A stretch of 64,000 nt of DNA from Branchiostoma floridae (GCF_000003815.2 NC_049997.1:11269387-11333386), one strand, 5' to 3'. Counted from the first letter of the stretch, positions 48,901 through 59,029 are shown. The notes: generated by a model not told the origin, from the letters alone. A program made the numbers and translations.

Positions 48901-51900
48901 TAGCCTTGCATTCTCGCGAGATTAGGTCACTCAAATTCGGGGGTCGAAGTTACGTCTGTATACCTTTAAGATTAAATCACTGTTAGAAGAAAAATGTGCT
49001 CAAACATGACTAATGAATCCCTTCAACAATAATCATACATTTATTTTTTTAATTCAGTGATAATATTATGTGCCGTAACCCCACATAGTGCAAGCAGCTA
49101 ATAATGACACTAGAATCATCCAGAAAATTGAATTATTGGTTTTATCTGACCTGTAACATATGGCAAAAAGATTTGCTTCATGTGGTCTTCAAATTCAATG
49201 AAAAAAGGTTTCCAAGTTCTCTAACTTATCTCTTGTTGCATGTCTGCCACCTAGCAGAACTGTATAAACTGCACCTGCTAAAATACATTCAGGTTGTTGT
49301 CTCTTGTAACCACCAATCACTGACTACACTATTTACAGGTCTTTTCACCTGTTCTTACCTTTCTGGCTCCTTAATCCACTTTAGGTTTGAATACTACTAT
49401 CAATATTATATCACTGGAGCTGTATTGTATTATCTCTCATTTAACTAACTGGCATGGACCAATACTATGTAATGATTGAAGGTAGAGTAAAAGGTAGGAC
49501 ACAATATAATGTCATGTCATCTCATGATCAGTCATTTAAAATTTGAATTTTGGTACACAGATTCTAATAACATGCAACAGTTCAAACAGAAGGAGCATAA
49601 TATTACTCAAAAAACAGTTACAATAGACTTATGGAAGTTGTATTTCTCACAGTACATTCAATTTTGATTTTATTTTTTTCATTTACAAGAAAAAAACATT
49701 TGGCTGCTTCTATTTTGTCTGATTTTTTGCACCCCATCTTTTTAGGACTCGGATCTGATCGTTCTGATTCAGCACATGAGACGGGTGTTCTCCGAGGAAC
49801 CTCCCGTCTTCATGAGGAGCGCGTGCCCGCCAGGATCGTACCTTCCCGCCGAGATCGAGAGAATTCTGACGGACAAGGTGTACCGCAACAGGCAGATCAC
49901 GCAGCTGGACGTCAGGAATGCCGTCACCAACTTCAAGGACCTAAAGGTCCATGTGGATGTATTTAGTAAGTTTCTTTATTCCACATACCTTCTGTTCCAC
50001 CATCTCAGCTAATCTATGTTCTGCTCCTTGTATTAAAAAAAATTGTAATCATTTTGATATTAGATCTGCCCAGTATGTTATAGTCCAGGAGTGATTGTTG
50101 TTAAATCCAAACTTTCAGAAATTTGTTAATTTTTTCACAAAATGTTGCATCTACAGGTAACTGTCCTAACATAACAAGGTCCTTTATTCACAATCAGAAT
50201 ATGTTAAACTTTACACAATTTACAGCCAACGTTTCGGTCACTTTCCTTAGGACAACAAAGAAGGGGGCAAACGATCACGGGAACATCACCCGTTTATTGT
50301 ACAATAAATTCTGATTGTGCAAGAATCGTCTTGTCCTGTCAGACCAGTGATTTTACTTAATATGAAACTATTACAGTTTGACTGTTTATCATGATCCTGC
50401 CCCTTTTTACCTTTTTACAGAATATTGTTACAATGTACATGTGTCATGTATGTTGGTGGTGGTTAGGGTGGGGACATGGGATTGAGAGGTAAAAGGGACA
50501 GGCTTTGCCTTTCAACCCACTGCCACTATACATGTACATGTAACGTTAATTCACCTTTATCCGTTGGGTAGCCTATTTTTTTTTTTTTCTCAAGCAGGGT
50601 ATGAACAGATATTATCATAAGTCGACGCAGGTTGGTTTAAAATTGCAATATTTTCAGGATATTTCAGCTTGAAACCACCACCCGTTGACATGATATCACA
50701 AGTTGAACATACCCTGTTATTAAAAGCAACGGATATAGGTTACTCTACGGATAAAGGTGAACCAGTGTTACATGTAGCCTTATAAAGAAGAGAAAGACAG
50801 TGCGTAAGTAAATACATGTAGTTTCATCAGGTTGGTAAAATACTTGATCACAAAGTTTTTCATGCACAATCATGAAATTTATTAAGAGCCTGGCCCAATG
50901 TTTCGATGACCATCTGTCATCTTCATCAGGGCTATACTGACTGGTTCACAGTTAAAGTTAAAGTTGCCCGTGCATCAGTAACAGATGCTTAGGCGTGGCG
51001 CCCATCTCCATTTCTGTAGCCCTTGGGCCACACATGTGCAAGCCACTACAGCAGGGGGCTGGTCTGCTGGTAGTGATGTGTGTTTAGCTTCCATACTCTT
51101 TCTCATTAGTGCTGAGTGCTAAGCAGAGAAAGCAGCATGTACCATTTTAAAAGTCTTTGATATGACTCGGCCGGGGATCGAACTCACGACCTACCGAATG
51201 CAAGGCGAACGCTCTACCCACTCGGCCATTGCACCGGTTAACAGTGCACTGCACTGGAGTTAAACAGCAAACCAGTCGGTATAGCCTTGACGAAGACGAC
51301 AGATGGTCATCGAAACATTGGCTCTTAATAAATGTAATGGTTGTGCATGAAGAACTTTGTGATCAAAGACAGTGCCTGTCAGATATTGAATGTTTAACTT
51401 GTTCCTTCCTGTAGGTACACCTGGGGCCTCCAAGAGAGAGCTGCTGTGCCTGAAGGGAACGGTACCTGTCATCTACAAGGAGGGCACCTACAACATTCCG
51501 CTCAAAGTCTGGCTGTTCGAGGACCACCCCAACGCCTCGCCTGTCTGCTACATTGTACCCACCAACAACATGAGAATCAACGACAGGTGTAAGCACGTCA
51601 ACGCAAACGGGAAGGTGCAACTGCCATACCTCGACGACTGGAAAGATGTGAGTTTAAAAGTCGCAAGATAGCAGATAGTCAAGTAACTAGATGGGCTGCG
51701 ATAACGTTTGATACAGGTGTTCCAGACCGTGTGATAAAAAGCTGTACCACACAGGCTTCGAAGTTGTATCACACAGGCTTCCATCAAGTATTTCAAACGT
51801 ACTCTGTGCACGCCAGTGTGGCGCAGTCAAAAATTAAAATACCTGATTTGGACGTTGGAACATTGCTGTTGTAACAATTTTGGTGCATTTTGCATCGGCC

Positions 51901-53082
51901 ATCGGGCGATCCTACCTGCGGTCAGGCTGGCACCTCAGGTGATACGGAATACCCCGTGTTGTATTCTACATGTGTATATAGATTTTGGAAATGACTGGCA
52001 TTTTAGGTTTTGTATTAATTAGATAGATGTCTGGAGCATTAGAGTGTCAGTTCCATGAGCATGGGAAATGTCCAGACTTAGTTTTTTAAGCTGGAGTTGT
52101 AGAGATTGAATTGTATTTTGAATATTATTTTTATTGTTATTCCAGGCAAACAGTGACTTGTTCAGTCTGATCCAGGTCATGAGGATTGTGTTTGGAGAGG
52201 AGCCACCTGTCTATGCCCTCGCTGATGCTTCAGGTGCAGAGAACACAGGGGCAGACGTTGTCTCACCAGGAACAACATCAGGTCAGAACTCAACAAGTTT
52301 TCAAAAATGCTACAGTCCCTCCCACCACAATTGTGCATCAGGCAGCACCAGGGTTGTAGCCAGCACCCGTCCTTTGATGGAATTTTGCAGCTGAGGACAG
52401 AAAAAAATGTTTGCCAATTTCGTCCTCTGTGAGCAAAATATAACCCTCAAATTGCAGGAAATAGTGTTTCAGAGGGTCTGGATTTCAAAATTTTCCTTGG
52501 GAGCATGCCCCCGGACACCCCTAGGAACGCAGTGCCAAAGCCATTCAAAATTAAGGGGACGGAAACTGATTTCAGGCTGGCTACAAGCCTGGGGAGCACC
52601 CATCTTTGTTTAATCCTTGGCTACACAGTGTTTTGTACAATCACTATAGCAGGGGGGGTAGTCCACTGGTAGTGGTGTGTGTTCAACTACCTACTCCTTC
52701 CCAAATACTGAGTGCTAAGCAGAGAAAGCAGTATGTAGGATTTTTAAAGCCAAGATCTTTTTCATTTTCAACTTTCTTATGATATTTGCATGCATGTAAG
52801 TCTATTTTTCCAAACTTTTCAGGAACAGCTCCCACCTCTGCCAGCTCTGCCCCACAGCAGGCAGACCAGGCAACGACCGACAAGCCTCCCAAGTCCGCAG
52901 ACCGAGTCCTCTGTCTCATCTGCATGGACAAGAAGGTGGACTCTGTGGTGTACGACTGCGGACACATGTGCATGTGCTTCGAGTGTGGACAGGCCGTGCT
53001 GGACGCCCAGGCCAACTGCCCCATGTGTCGCTCGAAAATCAAGGACATCATCCGAACATACCATGCCGGGGTGGCCGAATAG
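36911..53082 (+). CDS. Tandem UEV-UEV-RING protein (TSG101-like E2 variants plus Neuralized-type RING), 10 exons
   Basis: Exons 36911-36958, 44787-44871, 45229-45294, 46418-46581, 48214-48282, 48676-48744, 49746-49965, 51415-51647, 52146-52281 and 52823-53082 give 449 residues, all junctions in frame with GT-AG. UEV1 (about 1-121 and 168-190) has TYVFNDGSQTELL, GTIPV, NTYNIPVCIWL, GNMVI, KHVDMNG, PYLHEW and LIQHMRRVFSEEPPVF. UEV2 (about 195-345) has GTVPVIYKEGTYNIPLKVWL, NNMRI, KHVNANGKVQLPYL and LIQVMRIVFGEEPPVY. Neither has an E2 catalytic cysteine in a conserved site. A serine/threonine/proline linker follows, then a C3HC4 RING (Cys394, 397, 409, His411, Cys415, 418, 429, 432) ending CPMCRSKIKDIIRTY, closest to Neuralized. 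TSG101's coiled coil and C-terminal box are absent. UEV2 keeps the TSG101 Tyr63/Tyr68/Met95 PTAP-pocket positions; UEV1 loses Tyr63. UEV1 keeps the ubiquitin-contact Asn45/Asp46; UEV2 loses them. Confidence 0.9.
41259..41708. repeat. Direct repeat of an 85-base segment flanking element remnants
   Basis: The 85 bases at 41259-41345 (AACCCTGAACTCAGACGACCC ... TTTTTAATACTAAA) recur at 41624-41708 with few mismatches. Between them lies the shorter copy of the CAGGGCTCGAAATAC-end element. The duplication unit is therefore about 365 bases and included part of that element. Confidence 0.8.
41359..43313. mobile_element. Composite of CAGGGCTCGAAATAC-end elements with a nested mariner-type insertion
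   Basis: An end GCAGGGCTCGAAATAC at about 41359 and its inverse GTATTTCGAGCCCTG at about 43298-43313 bound the region. The internal sequence (GTAACATTGAAAATTACCTG, and GTCAATGCAGCTA.TAACAATCC) occurs twice, at 41400-41625 and at 42108-42225 plus 43132-43245; the second copy is split by the mariner-type element at 42238-43118. The CAGGG terminus resembles hAT-type ends; the assignment is tentative because the target duplication is not clear. Confidence 0.65.
42238..43118. mobile_element. Mariner-type foldback element with long inverted arms, itself interrupted
   Basis: Termini CGAGGGGGGTTCAATAAG and its exact inverse are flanked by TA at 42236-42237 and 43119-43120, as for Tc1/mariner. Arms of about 200 bases (42238-42445 and 42918-43118) pair almost throughout. 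A second inverted-repeat element with similar TACGTGGGG..TCAATAAGT motifs occupies the centre (arms about 42450-42585 and 42655-42792). No transposase frame is recognisable. Confidence 0.8.
44205..44545. mobile_element. hAT-like non-autonomous element with perfect 8-bp target duplication
   Basis: GGCACTAG at 44197-44204 is repeated at 44546-44553. The ends CAGGCTTTTAGC and GCTAAAAGCCTG are exact inverses. Length 341 bases, no coding capacity. An internal GATGCCCCCAGACCCCCCTA resembles the GCCCCCGGAC..CCCTAGG block of the 52349-52591 family. Confidence 0.9.
46135..46196 (+). repeat. Perfect 31-bp tandem duplication
   Basis: Two identical units starting GTATGTCTCTCACACTGTCA, followed directly by GTAAGT, in intron 3 of the UEV-UEV-RING gene. 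Each unit ends with CACAG-TCGAATCA before a GTATGT or GTAAGT, a miniature acceptor-donor arrangement. Confidence 0.9.
46577..47032 (+). repeat. Minisatellite beginning at the exon 4 donor of the UEV-UEV-RING gene
   Basis: The authentic junction reads CACAT|GTGAGTACC. From 46619 to 47011, CACATGTAAGT recurs 12 times and CACATGTTAGT once, at spacings of 29 or 37-39 bases, alternating a short unit (ACCTGTGGTACAAATGGT) and a long unit (ACCAAGTGTTACAGCGGTAC). Each unit thus carries a strong GTAAGT donor and the long units also a TTACAG acceptor-like site. The array is intronic. Confidence 0.92.
48214..48282 (+). CDS. Duplicated 69-bp linker exon, copy A, inside UEV1
   Basis: Phase 0 at both ends, AG acceptor and GTAAGA donor. 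It encodes 23 residues rich in S, R and P, including SSSASSMPTARSSPSRSGN. It falls between PYLHEWTH and DSDLIVLIQ, that is, within the UEV fold just before its C-terminal helix. Skipping it and its twin restores the contiguous TSG101-like order, so it is probably a cassette exon. Confidence 0.8.
48676..48744 (+). CDS. Duplicated 69-bp linker exon, copy B, inside UEV1
   Basis: Same length, phase and splice sites as copy A at 48214-48282 and clearly homologous: ALQRSSSASGVPAARSSPSR against ALHRSSSASSMPTARSSPSR. The upstream intron shows a matching duplicated stretch (about 48484 against 48592, both TTTTGTTGCCT.TTCTC.TTTGCTGTGACTT). Inclusion of A, B, both or neither all keep frame. Confidence 0.8.
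48842..48932. repeat. Palindromic foldback element, 40-bp arms
   Basis: Arms 48842-48881 and 48893-48932 are inverses at 36 of 40 positions around an 11-base loop, with TCTCGCGAGA at the core of each arm. It is in the intron just 97 bases after linker exon B. It would form a stable RNA hairpin in the pre-mRNA. Confidence 0.85.
50150..50335. mobile_element. Short inverted-repeat element
   Basis: TTCACAATCAGAAT at about 50187 and ATTCTGATTGTGCAA at about 50309 are near inverses bounding an interior with CAGCCAACGTTTCGGTCA. Similar motifs (GAAACATTGG, TCTGATTGT) occur in the 50838-51370 structure and near 61600, so this is likely one of a family. Boundaries are approximate. Confidence 0.5.
50838..51370. 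mobile_element. Foldback element with about 95-bp inverted arms, hosting a SINE
   Basis: The left arm, about 50849-50946 (TGATCACAAAG ... TTAAGAGCC.GGCCCAATGTTTCG ... GACTGGTT), is inverse to the right arm, about 51272-51365 (AACCAGTC ... CGAAACATTGGCTCTTAA ... CTTTGTGATCA). The tRNA-headed SINE at about 50950-51240 lies between the arms. It sits in intron 7, its right arm ending about 50 bases before the UEV2 exon. Confidence 0.8.
50950..51240 (-). mobile_element. tRNA-derived SINE, full-length copy
   Basis: On the minus strand the 5' end (51240 downward) has an A box TGGCCGAGTGG and a B box GAGTTCGATCC in tRNA-like spacing, followed by a body with ACACATCACTACCAGCAGACC and GAGATGGGCGCCACGCC, and a 3' end with AACTTTAACTTTAAC repeats. 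Fragments of the same body occur at 25445-25592 and about 52640-52745. Confidence 0.85.
52349..52591 (+). mobile_element. hAT-like non-autonomous element in intron 9
   Basis: Ends CAGGGTTGTAGCCAGC and GCTGGCTACAAGCCTG are inverses with one mismatch; flanks GGCAGCAC (52341-52348) and GGGAGCAC (52592-52599) agree at 7 of 8. The internal GAAATAGTGTTTCAGAGGGT and ATGCCCCCGGACACCCCTAGG-type block define a family also seen at 28826-29116 and, as fragments, at 56268-56890. It starts 68 bases after exon 9. Confidence 0.82.
52640..52745 (-). mobile_element. SINE fragment
   Basis: CACTATAGCAGGGGG, CCACTGGTAGTGGTGTGTGT and GAGTGCTAAGCAGAGAAAGC follow the same order as 51045-51140, the middle of the SINE at 50950-51240. 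The tRNA-like head is absent. It lies directly downstream of the hAT-like element in intron 9. Confidence 0.75.
52823..53082 (+). CDS. RING-finger exon of the UEV-UEV-RING gene
   Basis: The last exon carries the whole RING plus a T/S/A/Q-rich linker. Zinc ligands follow C-x2-C-x11-C-x-H-x3-C-x2-C-x10-C-x2-C. The CGHMCMC and IKDIIRTY signatures are those of the Neuralized RING, which is an active E3 in known proteins, so E3 activity is likely here by family. Because the RING is on a separate exon at a phase 1 boundary, it fits acquisition by exon joining. Stop TAG at 53080-53082. Confidence 0.95.
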
Positions 53083-56000
53083 CAAAGTCAGCAATTAGTT
53101 ACGGATAATGTTAGAAGCATGGCACTTGTTCATGATGTTGTCCACAGCACTACAACAACTGTTGTACCAAGGCAAGATTTGAACTGTGATTTCCAACAGA
53201 AAAAAGAAGGTTCTGGACTTACCCAAATTTTTGGATAAAACACTGCCAGTATTTTTCAATGAATGAGTAATGCATCACTTTTTTTAGATCACTTTCAACG
53301 ACTTTTGATTCACTGCTCACCAAGTCACATGTTCTATCTGCATAGCATGACATCACAGAAACAGTAGCTAAATCCTTGACAAGGACGGGTGCTGTTCTGT
53401 TGAAAACCTTAGTTAGTTGAGAACCTCTCCATTGTGTTGGAATTGCAGTTCAAATCTTGCTTAGGGAATAGGAATGAATTCTAACAACAGACAAACTTTC
53501 AAGTCAACAACTGTTGTTACAGCATCTTACCAACCGCAAACGTTATATTGTAAATATTACCAGCAGTGTATTTAATGGGCAACTTTCAAAAGCAGTTTTT
53601 ACTTAAGACTATAAGACATATGAAATATGACTGACTGGCTGGCTCTGTGTAAAGTTGTATTAGCTATTTTAACCATTCCACTGATTAAGGAATAGTAGGT
53701 ATTGAATAGACTTGCTTGAAAATAGTTGGAGATTTTAAGATTTGTTCTTCACCAATGCGATTGTTTTATTGACAAACAGTAACAGCATGTATGTGTATGT
53801 TTGTGAAACTGTTGACTTAGAATAAGTGAGAGAAGACAACTTGATCATTGAAGAAAACAGCTGGACCTGCAATGGTTACTCCTATTTTGATAAATTTACC
53901 CTGAGTGGAAAATATTACTGTTATTAGCCACAGCATTTGCTTGGGATGAACTGTACATAGCACGATATGTAAGACCAAATTTGATTGGTAAACGTTTGAA
54001 AACATTCCTTACCTGGCATGCATGTAGGCTGTAAGAGGGTATTAATGGGGGTCCTGAAAGCACTTTATGGTTAATTTAAATCTATTATTGTTACAACACC
54101 CCATGTATTATGCTAAAGTTAAGGAAGGCAATTACCCAAATTTTGGTCACATTGGTATATAAATTAAGTGGTTATGCCAGATTTTTCTATAAATTACAGG
54201 AAATCAAAATAGGCTACGTATACGTCTTACCGAAAACATGTAGACCCCCTGTATCCTTGTGATGACAGAACTACAGTTCCTTTTCTATGCCATTCAATGC
54301 AACAATGTTTTTTATTGGACCAGCAGACTAATATGGTTGGTCCAGTCGAGATAACTAGTGTGTAATACTTGAAGCTGAAGCCACTGTTTTGACAATGTAG
54401 CTTGTAATGCTGATTTTTTTTTTATGCAGAACTTTGGATGCAATATGAAATTGTTTTATGATAAATTATGGGGAACCCAATATACTATATATAAAATTTA
54501 TTATGTTATGATGTGATGTGATCAATTTTTGAATCAAGCAAGAACAAGACAGGAGTAATTTTTTCAGAGTGCTTCTTGATGATGAAATAATAGTGTGAGA
54601 GCTTCAATTAGCACAGAGAAGTTCCTATCCCCTCTCTTTGTAGCATAAAACCAATTCTATACCTTCACTCTTGCATTTGAGGATTTCCACAGTGTAATAA
54701 AATACCTGTTGATCATTGATAAATAAGGTAGCTTCTTGGCAATTTTAGTTCCTTCATGTAGACAATGGCTTAGATATCTTACATATAAGTAGGCTCTATA
54801 GTAAAGATGTTCAAGGAAGTACACCAAAACATGTTAAGATTTGTACTTGTGTACATTTGAATGACATGATTGTATGAATTAAATCAACAGGCTGTTTCTA
54901 TGTTTTGTTGATTATAAGAATATAACATTATGGTGGTCAGTCACACTCACAATCATACATTATTGTATGAAAAGTCTTGACTACATCAGAATGATGACTT
55001 GTACTTTTTTACATTATGCATTTCAATTTTTCCTCAAAATATCTTGTATGAAGTTTTTCTCAGCTTTTCAGGCATAATTATCATATTGTTTTTATACTGC
55101 ATTGAAATGATTTACATCTGTGACACTATTTTCTGTATTTTAAGGTGACAAATATATGTATGGAGTTTAAACACAATGATTTTCATATTATCATGTTTTT
55201 TATCAATTTGATTTTCTTACAATTTTAAGTGTAACATTTCATGCAATGTGTTGTTGATATAGCTTGGTGGTTGTTTCATGTACATATAAGTGCAGTATAA
55301 TTCAAAGGAATCTTTGTGACCATCTATGTTATTTAGATGATGTGGTCTTTACTTCAATTTCTGCAGGGAGCCATGTGTAAGTAGGTTTTCATATTATTCT
55401 AGCCAACAAATATCACAAGTAACAATTTTTCATAATATTGTAAAAAGAAAAAGGAGTAAAAGTCATAATGTTTTTATTTTGCATTTTTCATATAAGTTTA
55501 TAATTTTGTTACATCGATTTTGAACCATATTGTGTCCCTCAAAATACTGCTACGTATAGTCATAAGCTTTTAATTAAAATTCATGTTTCAATATTGCTTC
55601 AGTGTTACTTTATATCATATTCAACAATGTTCAAGGCAAAGGTAAGATTTTAGTTTTTACGTAACAAGACCTGAAGGCCCTTCAAGATTACGGGTTACAC
55701 GATTGTAACTCTAACAGCATCGCTTCGCTCTAGGTCAGAAACATCATGATTGAGACCAGCCCAATTGAGGACTAACTGACCCAATTCAGTTTCCTGCCGT
55801 ATTTCTTGCAAGACAATGAGGAAGTCACTGCAGCCGTCTAGTATCTTAAAGAAAAGTACAACATTTTAGCTATTATATTATGTCAAAATTTAACACGTTT
55901 TACCTCCGCTAACACTGGGTACCCTAAAGGCGCGCTCCCACCGCACTTGTATCAAGCTTGCGTCACTGCGGAGTTCGTTCACTGCGTCACTGTTTCGGTA

Positions 56001-56900
56001 TTTTCTCCGATTTTTTTATAATTTAGATATTGCGTAATACGTAAAAGTATGACTTAGAAGAGGGCCTACATGCCTTTTTCCTTTAAGCGTTACGAGCCAT
56101 TTTAATTCACCGTTTATCGTTATCGACCGTTAATCGTTACCGGTATATTCTTCATGAAGCGTTATTGGTCGTTTTAATTCATCGTTATTTGTTATCCCGA
56201 ATTCACTGTTAGGCGTTACCAAGAAATTCTTCGTAACAAGTCACGAAGTCAAATGCCAGACAGAGTCCCTGAAAATGTGGGAAATGGCGTTTCAGAGGGT
56301 CCAGATTTCACAATTTTCCCTGCCTTCGGCACTGGTGGTAAATATATATGTCGCGGAAGCGTCGCCCTTAAAAACCATTTCACTCATACAGATTTCAGTA
56401 TCAGTATTTAGCTTATTAGTTTCAGACAAAATGTGCTCCTCGAATGCAGAAAATGAGGTTTCTCCGGATCTCCCTTGTGATGCGTCGGCTTGCGCCTTTG
56501 ACGCTCACGACGACATGGCGAAACTATGTTGGGGGCGTGGGTCGCCAACCCAAAAAACTTTTCTCTCTAATAAAACTTTGATGTCATTTGATTTAACTTC
56601 CTCTGTCAGCAAAATTTGTCCTTCAACATGCAGGGAATGGTGCTTCAGACGGTCCAGATTTTGAAATTTCGCCGGACTTATTTTGCAACGTCTCGTGCCT
56701 TCCGAGCTCGAAATGGTCAAAAACATGTCGGGGGATGGATGTCAAAGCTCTAACCACGTGTAATTTTGATGAAAAGTGTCAAAAAAAGTTTGCCGAAAAA
56801 TGCAGGAAATAGCATTTCAGAGGGTCGTGATTTAAAAAATTTCCCGGGGTGCAAACCCCCGGACCCCCCCTAGGATGCGTCGTGCCTTCAGCGCTCCATC
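53083..56900. other. 3' region of the UEV-UEV-RING gene and intergenic DNA
   Basis: AATAAA at 54696-54701 is a candidate polyadenylation signal, which would give a 3' UTR of about 1.6 kb. About 55920-56062 is a fragment of the 31101-31363 element family. About 56088-56222 is a degenerate run of CGTTA-type motifs. About 56268-56890 holds several diverged copies of the GAAATGGC.TTTCAGAGGGTCC.GATTTC block. No gene is visible. Confidence 0.55.
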
Positions 56901-58650
56901 CGTCCGAGCATTTGAAACTTTTGTGCCACATCTTTATATATCATCTTGAAACGTTGTAATTACACGCCTAGAATGCCTCAAATAAACAGAAAGTTTGAAA
57001 TTACTTGTTGAATTGTGAAAAGAGTCACAGAGTCTTGTCAATGTCCTCTTTTTTATTTCCTCGTAATTAAAAGAGTTCGGGCGTCGTTTGACACGTCAGG
57101 GCCGTGCACGCCCTCTGTTTTCCATATCACGCGTACGGTTACATACATGAATGGACTAAAAGGACACTCCTGCATTGTACTTCTACAACGTTTCACAATC
57201 CGTCCGTGCATTTGCAACTTTTGTGCCACATCTTTATATATTATCTTGAAACATTGTAATTACAAGCCTAGAATGCCTCAAATTTAATAGCAGAAAGTTT
57301 GGAATGATTTGTTGAATTGTGAAAAAAAGTCACTGAGTTTTGTCAAAGTCCTCTTTTTTATTTCCTCATAAAACGAGTTCGGGCGTCGCTGCCGCAGCGG
57401 TTACATACATGAATGGACTAAAAGGACACGCCTGCATTGTACTTCTGCAACTTTGCAACAATCCGTCCGTGCATTTGCAACTTTTGTGCCACATCTTTAT
57501 ATATTATCTTGAAACGTTGTAATTACAAGCCTAGAATGCCACAAATTAATAGAAAGTTGGAAATTATTAGTTGAATTGTGAAAAAAGTCACTGAGTCTTG
57601 TCAATGTCCTCTTTTTTAGTTCCTCATAAAACTAGTTCGGGCGTCGTTTGACACCTCAGGGCCGTGCACGCCCTCTGTTTTCCATATCACGCGTACGGTT
57701 ACATGCATGAATGGACTAAAAGGACACTCCTGCATTGTAGTTCTACAACGTTTCACAATCCGTCCGTGCATTTGCAACTTTTGTGCCACATCTTTATATA
57801 TTATCTTGAAACATTGTAATTACAAGCCTAGAATGCCTCAAATTTAATAGCAGAAAGTTTGGAATGATTTGTTGAATTGTGAAAAAAGTCACTGAGTTTT
57901 GTCAAAGTCCTCTTTTTGATTTCCTCATAAAACGAGTTCGGGCGTCACTGCCGCAGCGGTTACATACATGAATGGACTAAAAGGACACGCCTGCATTGTA
58001 CTTCTGCAACTTTGCAACAATCCGTCCGTGCATTTGCAACTTTTGTGCCACATCTCCACATATTATCTTGAAACATTGTAATTCCAAGCCTAGAATGCCA
58101 CAAATAAGCAGAAAGTTTGGAATCGTTTGTTGAATTGTGAAAAAAGTCACAGAGTCTTGGCAATGTCCACCTTTCTTTTATTTCGCAACAAAAGAGTTCG
58201 TGCGTCGCTTGGCTATGGAGGCACGTGTACGCTCTCTGTTGAGTGTTGTCTATAAAAATGATAAACATGATTAGACGAATTGACCACGAGGACACCCTGC
58301 ATGCATATTCATTACATTGCTATAACTTTGAACCGCTCGCAACAGAATTTGTATTTGTATAGATGCCAGATTTGCATCTATCATTTTGTAACATTGTCAT
58401 TTCAATCGTAGAAAGCCTCAAAATGTTAAAGAAGTTTGTTTGGCCTTGGAATCGTTCGTTGTATTGTCAAACAAAAGAATCATGCCAATGTCCGTTTTAT
58501 TTCCTCGTAAACGATTTGGGTGTGCCTGAACGCAACAGACCACTGTTTGTAACAGAACACAATTTTGTACCTGAGTGGACTATAAGGACATCTCTGCACT
58601 CATGTTATGTGCATTATATCTATTCAAATTTTCATAATTCGTTCCCAGTA
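56900..58650 (+). repeat. Satellite with a two-unit higher-order repeat (about 560 bp)
   Basis: The anchor CCTAGAATGCC occurs at 56967, 57267, 57530, 57827 and 58089: spacings 300, 263, 297 and 262. Long units contain GACACGTCAGGGCCGTGCAC or a close variant, and short units replace it with GCTGCCGCAGCGG, so the true period is the A+B pair of 559-563 bases. Units toward 58200-58650 become progressively diverged (TGGACTATAAGGACATC). No open reading frame is conserved between units. Confidence 0.9.
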
Positions 58651-58696
58651 GAAAGAAAATTGTGTTTCTTTAGGTGATATGAGCATCTATGCGAAG

Positions 58697-58735
58697 TTTT
58701 CACCGTCTATCACATTTCGTGATAGACGGTGAAAA
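58697..58735. repeat. Perfect 17-bp hairpin with 5-base loop
   Basis: TTTTCACCGTCTATCAC and GTGATAGACGGTGAAAA are exact inverses around ATTTC. It is isolated in intergenic DNA at the edge of the diverged satellite. No terminator-like or histone-type context is present. Confidence 0.9.
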
Positions 58736-59029
58736 GGATTTCGATTCGTTTCGTCAATTATCATTTATTCCGTCATAGATATCATGGACAAAATCCCAAG
58801 ACTATCAAAAATTGCTTTAAGTCTTACGGGCCATTTGTTATACTTTCCGTTGCATTTACAGACATAGAAAATAATGTTCTGAACAACAACGTTTAGCGCA
58901 GTCTGATCTACAGTAACTTTTCTCGCCAAATTTTCTCAACGCTTCTCTTTTTTGTATTTCAGTCGTAAAACGTGTCTTTGATTCAGATGTAAAAGAAAAC
59001 TGGGATAAGAATGCGCATGCGCACGGAGA

